Shown: positions 1 through 5,855 of the stretch, piece by piece | Layout of the letters: every line of letters begins with the position of its first letter | Numbering within the stretch: position 1 is the first letter of the stretch | Assembly: GCA_030636615.1 (NCBI GenBank) | Contig: DAOVWP010000033.1 | Span: forward strand, 1 to 7,031 | Length of the DNA stretch: 7,031 bases | Reading direction: 5' to 3' | Origin: Candidatus Nanohaloarchaea archaeon | Lineage (GTDB): Archaea; EX4484-52; GLR71 | The notes under the pieces: model-generated | Seen by the model: only the letters and a program-made list of their open reading frames with translations | Told to the model about the DNA's origin: nothing | Database searches by the model: none | Translations under genes and position numbers: made by a program

Positions 1-243
1 GATGAAGGATTATTAGAAGACTATACAGTTGATTTAGAAAAGTTTCCTGAAGAACCTGTAGGCATCCCTACAATAGACAACAGCAATCTCAATAGATTAG
101 ACTTACAGAACTGGAAAAACAAGATGTATAGAGAGTATTATGACAATAATTTCTTAGTGAATCAATTTATCAAATCAATTAAAAATAAAAATTTCAAAAA
201 TCTGAGAACTGCTTTAAAATTAAGGGAGACGTATAGAAAATGA
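1..243 (+). CDS. C-terminal fragment of an unidentified protein, possibly a B12-binding radical SAM enzyme
   Basis: An open frame runs from the window edge for 80 codons to a TGA at 241-243, so the start and most of the protein lie outside the window. The visible tail is acidic at first (EGLLEDYTVDLEKFPEEP) and then basic and helical (WKNKMYREYYDNNFLVNQF, then LRTALKLRETYRK). The pattern of an aromatic YREYY block followed by a short basic helix and a final LRxxLKL helix resembles the C-terminal tails of B12-binding radical SAM proteins. No catalytic motif is visible, so this is only a resemblance. Its stop codon overlaps the start of the kinase gene in an ATGA, so the two are almost certainly co-transcribed and translationally coupled. 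Confidence 0.75.
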   Translation, partial: DEGLLEDYTVDLEKFPEEPVGIPTIDNSNLNRLDLQNWKNKMYREYYDNNFLVNQFIKSIKNKNFKNLRTALKLRETYRK

Positions 244-863
244 AGAAGATAATTGTTTTTGACGGACCTTCCGCTTGCGGAAAGACAACCTTGCTTGAAA
301 GAGTCTACTCAGAGATGAATAAGAAGGGAGTAAAAGTTGATTATATAACTGAAAGAAATCAAATTCGGAACTTGATTGATAAACTACAGATGAAAGATGA
401 TATAATTAGCAGCGAATTACCCCCGGTGACCGAATCCTTATTTTGGACAATGAGTCAATCTTACAAGATAGAAACAGAATTACCTGAAAAGCAGGGAGAC
501 ATTGTTCTTGTGGATAGATATATTTACACACCGATAACTTACCAATATTTGGTTCTTAAAGAACAAGGCGCAACATTAGATCAGGTTTCAGATTATATTT
601 CAAAACCATTTGGAATCCCTTTTCCAACTCCGGACTTATCTTTGATTTTAATTGCTCCTTTAGATACTTTGAAAAAAAGATTTAAAGAAAGAGAAAAAAG
701 AGAGATGAATCCAAATGAAATAAAAATGACAGAACAAGCACTGGAGATTTATAAGAAACTTGGAGAAAGATTTGAAAATTATCACTTATTAGACTCAGAT
801 AGACCGATTGATGAGGTTTATATGGAAGCTGAGCAAATAATTAAAAATAAAGGAATATTATAA
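240..863 (+). CDS. Thymidylate-kinase-like (deoxy)nucleotide kinase
   Basis: This is a 207-residue P-loop kinase. The Walker A motif is G9-PSACGKT-T17. Residues 92-94 are the DRY motif of thymidylate kinases, followed by YTPITYQY. Residues 129-137 (PTPDLSLIL) match the PDxxxxL strand of that family. An Arg/Lys-rich lid lies at about 145-155 (KKRFKEREKRE). The C-terminal DSDRPIDEV (185-193) matches the usual 'D..rp.eeV' tail. The length is normal for a dTMP kinase. The likely reaction is ATP-dependent phosphorylation of a nucleoside monophosphate, dTMP being the best guess; a deoxynucleoside kinase or a kinase for a modified nucleotide is also possible. The ATG overlaps the previous stop, and an AGGGAG ribosome binding site lies at 223-228. 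The acceptor base cannot be read from the sequence. Confidence 0.85.
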   Translation: MKKIIVFDGPSACGKTTLLERVYSEMNKKGVKVDYITERNQIRNLIDKLQMKDDIISSELPPVTESLFWTMSQSYKIETELPEKQGDIVLVDRYIYTPITYQYLVLKEQGATLDQVSDYISKPFGIPFPTPDLSLILIAPLDTLKKRFKEREKREMNPNEIKMTEQALEIYKKLGERFENYHLLDSDRPIDEVYMEAEQIIKNKGIL

Positions 864-871
864 TAGGATTA
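858..871 (+). repeat. 14-bp direct repeat, copy 1 (kinase stop codon)
   Basis: TTATAATAGGATTA spans the last codon and stop of the kinase and the bases after it. An identical copy lies 145 bp downstream at the end of the putative remnant. Conservation across the stop into non-coding DNA suggests segmental duplication more than protein-level similarity. Confidence 0.55.
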
Positions 872-1008
872 AAAACAAACAAAAAGATTTTGAAGACGTA
901 TTTGATAAAACAATGTTAAAGATTAACGCAAGAGATAAAGATCGAACAAAGAAACTTTGAATGATAAGAGACACCGAAGTTGACAAAATAACCAAGGGTT
1001 TTTTATAA
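865..1008 (+). pseudogene. Likely decayed C-terminal remnant of a second kinase-like gene
   Basis: One reading frame, open from within the kinase end, carries coding-like sequence (KDFEDVFDKTMLKINARDKDR) to a TGA at 958-960. It continues in the same frame (MIRDTEVDKITKGFL) to a TAA at 1006-1008. The last part mirrors the kinase tail: EVDKI..TKGFL-stop against EAEQI..KNKGIL-stop, with D-x-DR about 23 residues before the end in both. In DNA, 976-990 matches 825-839 at 12 of 15 bases, and 1003-1016 is identical to 858-871 across and past the stop codon. No start codon with a ribosome binding site precedes it. I read it as the end of a tandem duplicate or related kinase gene that lost its 5' part and gained a stop. 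Chance similarity in AT-rich DNA is the alternative. Confidence 0.4.
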
Positions 1009-1016
1009 TAGGATTA
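1003..1016 (+). repeat. 14-bp direct repeat, copy 2 (end of remnant)
   Basis: This is the second exact copy of TTATAATAGGATTA, in the same position relative to a stop codon as copy 1. It follows a run of six T (999-1004), which could itself act as a weak oligo-T termination site for the kinase transcript. Confidence 0.55.
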
Positions 1017-1064
1017 CTAATAATAAATTATGGGAGCAGGATCTTAAAGCAATTTCATATTTGT

Positions 1065-1110
1065 GATTTGATTTTAGACATTCTAAAATCTTCAAATTTA
1101 GCGTTATTTT
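1065..1110 (+). terminator. Strong hairpin followed by T-rich tail
   Basis: GATTTTAGA (1070-1078) and TCTAAAATC (1082-1090) form a perfect 9-bp stem with a 3-base CAT loop. The helix can extend by five pairs (1065-1069 with 1094-1098, one of them G-U) across a 3-base bulge. The T-rich stretch ending in TTATTTTT at 1103-1110 follows. This is the best-formed structure in the gap between the kinase remnant and the cysteine-rich gene. It would stop transcripts from the left or form the 3' end of an unannotated small RNA. The stem is A/T-rich, so its strength comes from length and the tight loop, not GC content. Confidence 0.5.
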
Positions 1111-1144
1111 TAATTCTCTTTGTAACTTCAGTTGATTTGCTGAA

Positions 1145-1157
1145 ATATATTTATAAC
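1145..1157 (+). promoter_or_regulatory. TATA box for the cysteine-rich protein gene
   Basis: An ATATATTTATAA-type element lies about 25-30 bp before the ATG at 1180. Standard archaeal spacing puts the transcript start at or just before the start codon. No ribosome binding site is visible, so the mRNA is probably leaderless. Confidence 0.5.
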
Positions 1158-1179
1158 ATACAATATAAATTCAATTATA

Positions 1180-1671
1180 ATGAATATTAAAATAAAAATC
1201 GGATTAATTATTTTAATAAGCGGAATTATCTTGATTAGTGGTTATTATAACTGTGGGATAAGTGGAGATTTTAATCCTAACTGTATTTGCCTTGCTCAGT
1301 TAAAATATGAAGTCCCGATGAGATGTTTTGCACCCCCTTGTCCATCAATCTATAAATGTATAAGCATTACAGAGTGTAACAACTTAAAACATCATGAGGT
1401 TATATCCGGCAAATGCAAACCTATTCCCCAACCAGAATGTGGATGGCCTGAGGATTATAAAGAGACGAACATTCCATGCACAAAATTCCCGGATTGTTAT
1501 CATATAAACACTTTTTATAGATGTTGTGAATCGAGGGGTACTTGTTTAGATTACTCTGAATCTAATTTAAGAGAGAACCCACAATCTCATTGTAGGAAGC
1601 TAGACAAAGAATTGTGTATGAAATATGGTCAATATTGTAAGTGGGAAAGTGAAGAATGTATAGCAAACTAA
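1180..1671 (+). CDS. Small cysteine-rich secreted or membrane-anchored protein
   Basis: This 163-residue protein begins with a short basic stretch and a hydrophobic segment (about 7-20, GLIILISGIILISG), a signal peptide or N-terminal anchor. The rest carries 18 cysteines, at 25, 35, 37, 49, 54, 60, 66, 79, 87, 100, 106, 115, 116, 122, 138, 146, 153 and 160. Two local patterns stand out: CFAPPCPSIYKC (49-60), and a C-terminal C-x6-C-x-W-x4-C (146-160) like PSI/ShK-type disulfide knots. The even number and export signal suggest an extracellular disulfide-bonded protein with two or three small domains. No catalytic site is apparent; binding, adhesion or a toxin-like role are all possible. It looks monocistronic. 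A lipoprotein at Cys25 is less likely because GYYNC is a poor lipobox. Confidence 0.8.
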   Translation: MNIKIKIGLIILISGIILISGYYNCGISGDFNPNCICLAQLKYEVPMRCFAPPCPSIYKCISITECNNLKHHEVISGKCKPIPQPECGWPEDYKETNIPCTKFPDCYHINTFYRCCESRGTCLDYSESNLRENPQSHCRKLDKELCMKYGQYCKWESEECIAN

Positions 1672-1763
1672 GATTCCATAAATCTGCTTCATTTCACTCA
1701 GCAAACTTATTTTATCACAGATTTTAGATCCAATTAATTTTAAATCTCAAAAGAAACACAACA

Positions 1764-1775
1764 TTTAAATATATA
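1764..1775 (+). promoter_or_regulatory. TATA box of the toxin-antitoxin operon
   Basis: TTTAAATATATA lies about 25 bp before the antitoxin ATG at 1794, after an A-rich AAAGAAACACAAC stretch that could serve as a BRE. The spacing predicts a leaderless or near-leaderless antitoxin mRNA. ATATAG occurs at 1770-1775 and again at 1783-1788, so a repressor could bind directly over this promoter. Confidence 0.55.
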
Positions 1776-1787
1776 GTCACTTATATA

Positions 1788-1807
1788 GTTGTTATGGTAG
1801 CAACAAC
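1788..1807 (+). promoter_or_regulatory. Inverted repeat over the antitoxin start codon
   Basis: GTTGTT (1788-1793) and AACAAC (1802-1807) flank an 8-base spacer that contains the ATG. In DNA it is a candidate operator for autorepression by the antitoxin or toxin-antitoxin complex, as is usual for RelB-type systems. In RNA it would fold the start codon into a loop. Confidence 0.35.
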
Positions 1808-2015
1808 AATTCAGATTAGTCAGGAATTACTTTCTAAATTAAAAGAGCGAAAGCTCTATAATAAAGAATCTTATGAAGAAGTTATTTGGGATTCACTAGA
1901 AGATTCTATGGAACTATCCGATGAAACCAAAAGTAGAATTAAATTAGCTGAAGCAGACATTAAAGCAGGAAGAATTTTTTCTCTTGATGAAGTCAAAAAG
2001 GAGCTTGGCTTATAA
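1794..2015 (+). CDS. RelB-like antitoxin (archaeal type)
   Basis: This is a 73-residue acidic protein. An N-terminal strand (TTIQIS, 4-9) is followed by helices (ELLSKLKERK and YEEVIWDSLED), in the style of short archaeal ribbon-helix-helix DNA-binding antitoxins. The C-terminal segment 41-73 (LSDETKSRIKLAEADIKAG, then IFSLDEVKKELG) is the typical RelB/DUF7557-like toxin-wrapping tail. It probably neutralises the adjacent toxin by binding and represses its own promoter as a complex. Its TAA stop shares one base with the toxin ATG (TAATG), giving coupled translation. Confidence 0.85.
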   Translation: MVATTIQISQELLSKLKERKLYNKESYEEVIWDSLEDSMELSDETKSRIKLAEADIKAGRIFSLDEVKKELGL

Positions 2016-2263
2016 TGTTTGACTTATTTTTTACTAAAGAAGCCAAGAAGTTTTTAAAAAAACTTAATCTGGAAGATAAAACAAGAATCATATCAGCTTT
2101 AGAACGATGTCGGATAAGACCTCATCCCCATCTAAAAAAATTAGTCTCGTCACCATATTTCAGATTAAGAGTAGGATCTTATCGAGTAATTCTTGATATC
2201 AGTACAGGAAAATTAATGATCATTGTAATTGAAATAGGTCACAGAAGAAATATCTATAGATAA
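2015..2263 (+). CDS. RelE/ParE-family toxin, probably an mRNA interferase
   Basis: This 82-residue basic protein has the RelE/ParE fold pattern. An N-terminal strand leads into a helix with LKKL (14-17); then come HLKKL (39-43), a central RLRVGSYRVILDI (50-62) and the C-terminal GHRRNIYR (75-82). Lys41/Lys42, Arg52, Arg57, Arg77/Arg78 and Tyr81 fall where RelE toxins keep the basic and aromatic residues used for ribosome-dependent mRNA cleavage. The full basic set and final Tyr favour RelE activity over ParE gyrase inhibition, though sequence alone does not settle it. AAAAGGAG (1996-2003), inside the antitoxin gene, is its ribosome binding site. The gene looks intact. Confidence 0.88.
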   Translation: MFDLFFTKEAKKFLKKLNLEDKTRIISALERCRIRPHPHLKKLVSSPYFRLRVGSYRVILDISTGKLMIIVIEIGHRRNIYR

Positions 2264-2299
2264 AAGATTATTTTAATAGTCTTCTTATTCTTTTTTTCA
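2264..2299 (+). terminator. Intrinsic-type terminator of the toxin-antitoxin operon
   Basis: The stem AAGATTA (2264-2270) / TAGTCTT (2277-2283), with one T-G pair and a 6-base loop, begins right after the toxin stop codon. It is followed by CTTATTCTTTTTTTC (2284-2298). The oligo-T tract alone is enough for archaeal termination; the hairpin may stabilise the 3' end. Confidence 0.6.
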
Positions 2300-2312
2300 T
2301 AAAAACTCAATA

Positions 2313-2322
2313 ACATATAAAG
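2313..2322 (+). promoter_or_regulatory. TATA box for the transglutaminase-like protein gene
   Basis: ACATATAAAG lies about 40 bp before the ATG at 2358. A transcript starting near 2342-2346 would carry a leader of about 12-16 bases. No good ribosome binding site is seen in it. Confidence 0.45.
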
Positions 2323-2357
2323 TTACACTACTCAATCATAACAACATAGTGGTCACC

Positions 2358-3911
2358 ATGACTGAGAGATATTTCGAGAACAACTTTATCACAAAGAACC
2401 TGATCAGACAGAGCAATACACTCACAGAAGCAGACATAGAAAGAAACAGGATAGATGTCACAAACTCAAAAATAGAAAAACTATACAATTATAAAATACA
2501 GAACAAAAAAAACACAAATAAAACCATAAAACGCCTTGCACTTCTTGGATCAGCATATTTCACAGCAACAGCCTGCCTTGATACTGCATATTCTGATAAT
2601 AAAAATTCATACTGCCCAACAGACCCAAGCATAATTTTCAATGACGAAGGTACTTACTTCTCACCAACAATCCTGACAGAAAAAGATATAACCCAAAAAG
2701 ATATGCTTGAATATGGAAACATATCCAAAAATCACATAGTCACGCTCAAAAATAGTGGCATAGACGGATCAACCGCAAAAACCAAATTTGAAGAATTCCA
2801 AAAATTTGGATTTAACAATTATTCCTGCACAGATCTTGCTATTACAAATATTACCACAAAACAAATTGAAAAAATCATAAACGAAGGCATACCTAAGTAT
2901 CACATTCCGGAAATGGCAAAAAACGGAATATTCGATGTAGAAGAGCTGAAACAACACAAAGACAATTCATTTAGTTATTATACAGGAATAAAACTTATAG
3001 AAAACAACATCAGCAAAGAAACTGCAGAAAAATATATTAAAATTTATCAAGAGGATGAATATTTTTTTGAAGATGTAATAAAATATTTGATAAAAAATAA
3101 TATCAACCCAGCCGACATAAAAAGACTCAAAGACAAAGGCTTCATCAAACCGAAAAACATATTCAACATAATTGACCAGAAAGAATTAAAACCATATATC
3201 CCTGAAATAATCTCAGAAAGAAACACAAAAGAAATATATAGAGATAACTTAATCTACACAGACTTCAAAGACTTAAAAATACCAAGAGATGAAAAATTCA
3301 CCCATCAGATACCAAAAGATATGGCACTCCACATGATATCAGAAAACAGACCCCATATTGAAGACATAGACCGATTCAGCAGCAAAGTGTTTGAAACAGC
3401 AAACAAATTAGGATATTCAAAAAAAGATATCAAAAACATGAACCCAAAAGAAGCAATCGAATTATCCCAAAAAATAGTCTGCGAAAATATAAAGTACTAT
3501 TTTGTAGATGATGATAAAGAATTCAAAAAGTGCTTTGAAGAAGAAATTCCAAAATTCAAATGGGGATATAGGACATTGCCTCATGACAGATACTTCGAAA
3601 TCGGACTTGGAGACTGCGACAAATACTCAGCCCTAAATACAGCAGTCTTTGACCTGCTCAAAAAAGAGAACAGACACCTTAAAAATGTCTATGTATTTGA
3701 AGAGATTGGAGGGACAAAAGAAAGACACTCATGGAACTCAGTCTTATACCTCAAAGAAAACAAAGCATATATATCCCATATAAATCCGCAGGATTTTAAT
3801 GAAGACATACTCTACCGAATCTTATACGCTCAAACCACACGAGAAAGAAATTACCTAAACAGCACAACAATCATAGATGACATTTACAAAGAATTAGAAA
3901 ACTACCAATAA
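2358..3911 (+). CDS. Large repeat protein with a C-terminal transglutaminase-like cysteine-protease domain
   Basis: 517 residues from ATG 2358; an in-frame GTG at 2349 would add three. A charged N-terminus (1-55) is followed by a short hydrophobic segment (about 58-74), probably a membrane anchor, though short. Residues about 120-285 hold degenerate helical repeats of the form 'I..L...GI/NI' (IVTLKNSGI, IEKIINEGI, IKYLIKNNI, IKRLKDKGF). The C-terminal region (about 335-517) resembles the transglutaminase-like fold: G-D-C420-DKYSALN, then ERH457-SWNSV, then SHIN476-P. Cys and His fit the catalytic dyad; the third position, usually Asp, looks to be Asn476. It could be a protease, transamidase or surface-remodelling enzyme; the substrate is unknown. 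It converges on glmS, with 5 bp between stops. Codon use is A/C-rich and unlike the AT-rich genes upstream. Confidence 0.85.
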   Translation: MTERYFENNFITKNLIRQSNTLTEADIERNRIDVTNSKIEKLYNYKIQNKKNTNKTIKRLALLGSAYFTATACLDTAYSDNKNSYCPTDPSIIFNDEGTYFSPTILTEKDITQKDMLEYGNISKNHIVTLKNSGIDGSTAKTKFEEFQKFGFNNYSCTDLAITNITTKQIEKIINEGIPKYHIPEMAKNGIFDVEELKQHKDNSFSYYTGIKLIENNISKETAEKYIKIYQEDEYFFEDVIKYLIKNNINPADIKRLKDKGFIKPKNIFNIIDQKELKPYIPEIISERNTKEIYRDNLIYTDFKDLKIPRDEKFTHQIPKDMALHMISENRPHIEDIDRFSSKVFETANKLGYSKKDIKNMNPKEAIELSQKIVCENIKYYFVDDDKEFKKCFEEEIPKFKWGYRTLPHDRYFEIGLGDCDKYSALNTAVFDLLKKENRHLKNVYVFEEIGGTKERHSWNSVLYLKENKAYISHINPQDFNEDILYRILYAQTTRERNYLNSTTIIDDIYKELENYQ

Positions 3912-3916
3912 TCACA

Positions 3917-5683
3917 TCACTTTACTGTAACTGATTTTGCAAGATTGCGCGGTTTATCAGGATCCTTTCCAAGACCAACTGCAAGATAATACGCAAAAAT
4001 CTGCGCAGGTATGACATTCAGAACCTGCTGTGCAACCCCAACATTCGGTACAGGAAACCACACATCAAAAGACTCATCATCAAATGGGCTTATTCCAATT
4101 ATAAAACCCCCTCTTGAACGAACCTCAATAGCATTGCTTATGATCTCCGGCTTTGTATGATCATCAGAAACAAACACCATGCATGGAGTTCCTTCTGAGA
4201 TTAGGGCAATAGACCCGTGCTTCATCTCGCCGCCGGGAAACCCCTCCGCATGTATATAAGAGACTTCCTTTACCTTAAGCGCAGCCTCCATTGCAGTAGG
4301 ATAATTAAAACCTCTTCCGATAGTATACATATCAGACTTATCTTTCACTTTCTGCGCAACAGCTTCAACTTTGCGGAAATACTCATCATTGACAATATCC
4401 TTGATAGAACCAGCCACTTTAGCCATTACTTCTCTTCCTTCACTCTCCCGACCGGCGCAGGAATAAGCAAGCATTATCAGCAAAGACAGCTGAGCAGTAT
4501 AACTCTTTGTAGCAAGCACGCATTTTTCCACGCCGCATTTTATAGGCATCGAAAGATCAGACATCCTTATAAGAGATGATCCGACCACATTCACAAGAGA
4601 GACAACCTTTGAACCCTTTTCCCGCGCAGCCTTGACTGCTTCCAGCACATCAGCAGTCTCACCACTCTGGGATATGCAAAACATCAGAGTCTTATCAGTC
4701 AGAAAATGTTCATAGTTTGGAAACTCGCTCGCATGCACTACATTGATATGTTTCTTTGTAATAGTGGAAAAATAATAAGATGCAGCAAGAGCAGCGTGAT
4801 AAGCTGTTCCGCACGCAACAAAAAACACACCATACGCATCATTGATCATATCCACAAATGAATTGAAAAGCACCTCGTCCTGATTAACTGCCCGCAGAAT
4901 TGTATCCTGCTGCTCGCTGATCTCCTTTACCAAAAAATGCTCATAACCGGCCAGATCAGCAGACTCGACATTCCATTCAATCCGCTCAGTATCCTTGACA
5001 ATCTCCTCACCATCAAAAGAATACAGCTTAAGATGCTTATTTACCCTGACAACTTCGTTATCATCCAAAAACACTACATCTCTTGTATAACCCAAAAACG
5101 CAGGAATATCAGACGAGAGGAAATAATCATCCTCAGATACGCCGACAACAAGCGGCGAACCTCTTTTTGCCCCAAGTATATAATCTTCTCCGTCAAAAAA
5201 CGAAACAATTGCAAAATTACCTTTAAGACATCTAAGCATCTTCATAAATGCCTCAAAAAAATCCATACCTTTAGACATATTATTCTCAATCAATAGAGGA
5301 ATAACCTCAGTATCAGTCTCAGATTTAAAAGTATAACCTCTCTCAATAAGCATCCTTCGAAGCTCCTGATAATTCTCTATAATACCATTATGCACGACAG
5401 CGATTTTCCCATTATTGCTTACATGCGGATGAGCATTCTGAGTACTTACACCGCCATGAGTCGCCCATCTCGTATGACCTATCGCAAGACCAGAATCATC
5501 AAAACACACACTATCCTTATCAATCTCACTCACTTTACCGATTTCTTTGACAACATTGATATTTTCGTCACTAAGGCTTGCAACACCCCATGAATCATAG
5601 CCTCTATATTCCAGAGCCTTAAGACCCTCAACTATAACTTCAGGAGCATTCCTTATGCCGCTATAAGCAAAAATACCGCACAT
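3917..5683 (-). CDS. glmS: Glutamine--fructose-6-phosphate aminotransferase (isomerizing)
   Basis: This 588-residue cytoplasmic enzyme makes glucosamine-6-phosphate and glutamate from fructose-6-phosphate and glutamine, the first committed step to UDP-GlcNAc. The N-terminal class II amidotransferase domain (about 2-220) starts with nucleophile Cys2 (MCGIFAYSG) and has RWATHG (72-77), HNG (98-100) and SETDTE (121-126). SIS domain 1 has CGTAYHA (291-297) and SQSGET (338-343). SIS domain 2 has EAALKVKEVSYIHAE (466-480), GEMKHG (485-490) and the terminal PRNLAKSVTVK. Lys470, Glu473, His489 and Lys583 correspond to the E. coli isomerase residues, so it should be fully active. Starting at 5683 is required because Cys2 must become the N-terminus; an upstream ATG (5696-5698) would add five residues and block it. 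Length is near the family norm (E. coli 609). Confidence 0.97.
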   Translation of the reverse strand: MCGIFAYSGIRNAPEVIVEGLKALEYRGYDSWGVASLSDENINVVKEIGKVSEIDKDSVCFDDSGLAIGHTRWATHGGVSTQNAHPHVSNNGKIAVVHNGIIENYQELRRMLIERGYTFKSETDTEVIPLLIENNMSKGMDFFEAFMKMLRCLKGNFAIVSFFDGEDYILGAKRGSPLVVGVSEDDYFLSSDIPAFLGYTRDVVFLDDNEVVRVNKHLKLYSFDGEEIVKDTERIEWNVESADLAGYEHFLVKEISEQQDTILRAVNQDEVLFNSFVDMINDAYGVFFVACGTAYHAALAASYYFSTITKKHINVVHASEFPNYEHFLTDKTLMFCISQSGETADVLEAVKAAREKGSKVVSLVNVVGSSLIRMSDLSMPIKCGVEKCVLATKSYTAQLSLLIMLAYSCAGRESEGREVMAKVAGSIKDIVNDEYFRKVEAVAQKVKDKSDMYTIGRGFNYPTAMEAALKVKEVSYIHAEGFPGGEMKHGSIALISEGTPCMVFVSDDHTKPEIISNAIEVRSRGGFIIGISPFDDESFDVWFPVPNVGVAQQVLNVIPAQIFAYYLAVGLGKDPDKPRNLAKSVTVK

Positions 5684-5704
5684 AACATAAGAAGTCATGA
5701 TATC

Positions 5705-5715
5705 AACATATAAAC
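5705..5715 (-). promoter_or_regulatory. TATA box for glmS
   Basis: Read on the minus strand, GGTTTATATGTTG contains a TTTATATG element centred near 5710. That is about 27 bases before the ATG at 5683, so transcription would start at or beside the MCGIF start codon. The mRNA is probably leaderless, and there is no room for a glmS ribozyme or other leader RNA. Confidence 0.55.
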
Positions 5716-5812
5716 CTAACTAAGAAACACAAACAACCACTAACACATAATTTATAATGGTCCATGACTGAACACAGATTCAAAACCTACAAACAGATCA
5801 AAAATATACAAA

Positions 5813-5824
5813 AACTTTATAAAA
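5813..5824 (+). promoter_or_regulatory. TATA box for the winged-helix/S-layer-like gene
   Basis: AACTTTATAAAA lies about 25-30 bases before an expected transcript start near 5843-5848. The resulting leader of about 20-25 bases would include the AGGTGA ribosome binding site. Confidence 0.5.
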
Positions 5825-5831
5825 TTTATAA
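5817..5831 (+). promoter_or_regulatory. Perfect palindrome overlapping the TATA box (candidate operator)
   Basis: TTATAAA-A-TTTATAA is a perfect 7+1+7 inverted repeat sitting on the TATA element of the winged-helix gene. Dimeric ArsR-like regulators bind such symmetric sites, so autoregulation by the gene it precedes is plausible. Palindromes of A and T also arise by chance in this composition. Confidence 0.3.
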
Positions 5832-5855
5832 TACTACTATAAACTAATTAATAAT

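Larger units (their letters stand above)
5764..5847 (+). other. Possible 27-codon small ORF upstream of the winged-helix gene
   Basis: ATG to TAA encodes a basic peptide beginning MTEHRFKTYKQIKNIQK. Its start context TGGTCC-ATGACTGA resembles the start of the transglutaminase-like gene (TGGTCACC-ATGACTGA). The nearest TATA-like sequence (5751-5758) is too close to drive it, and the ORF overlaps the promoter of the next gene. It may be chance, or a relic of a gene start. Confidence 0.15.

Noticed and set aside
913..960. A separate small gene from the ATG at 913
   Set aside because: It has only 15 codons and no ribosome binding site, and it is better explained as part of the kinase-like remnant in the same frame.
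1678..1726. Inverted repeat AAATCTG (1680-1686) / CAGATTT (1718-1724) after the cysteine-rich gene as a terminator
   Set aside because: The loop is 31 bases and the T-rich stretch lies inside it, not after it, so a termination role is not supported.
2349..2357. GTG start for the transglutaminase-like gene
   Set aside because: It adds only Met-Val-Thr before an ATG, with no better ribosome binding site. ATG at 2358 is preferred, though GTG is not excluded.
2769..2957. Minus-strand open frame of 62 codons inside the transglutaminase-like gene
   Set aside because: It is antisense to a well-supported coding region, with low-complexity Phe/Tyr/Cys content and no promoter or ribosome binding site.
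4217..5593. Three plus-strand open frames (4217-4579, 4937-5296, 5390-5593) opposite glmS
   Set aside because: All lie antisense to strongly conserved glmS domains and encode sequence without recognisable motifs; they are by-products of glmS codon use.
5684..5763. glmS ribozyme or riboswitch upstream of glmS
   Set aside because: The TATA box position predicts a leaderless mRNA, so there is no leader to hold it. The glmS ribozyme is known from Gram-positive bacteria.
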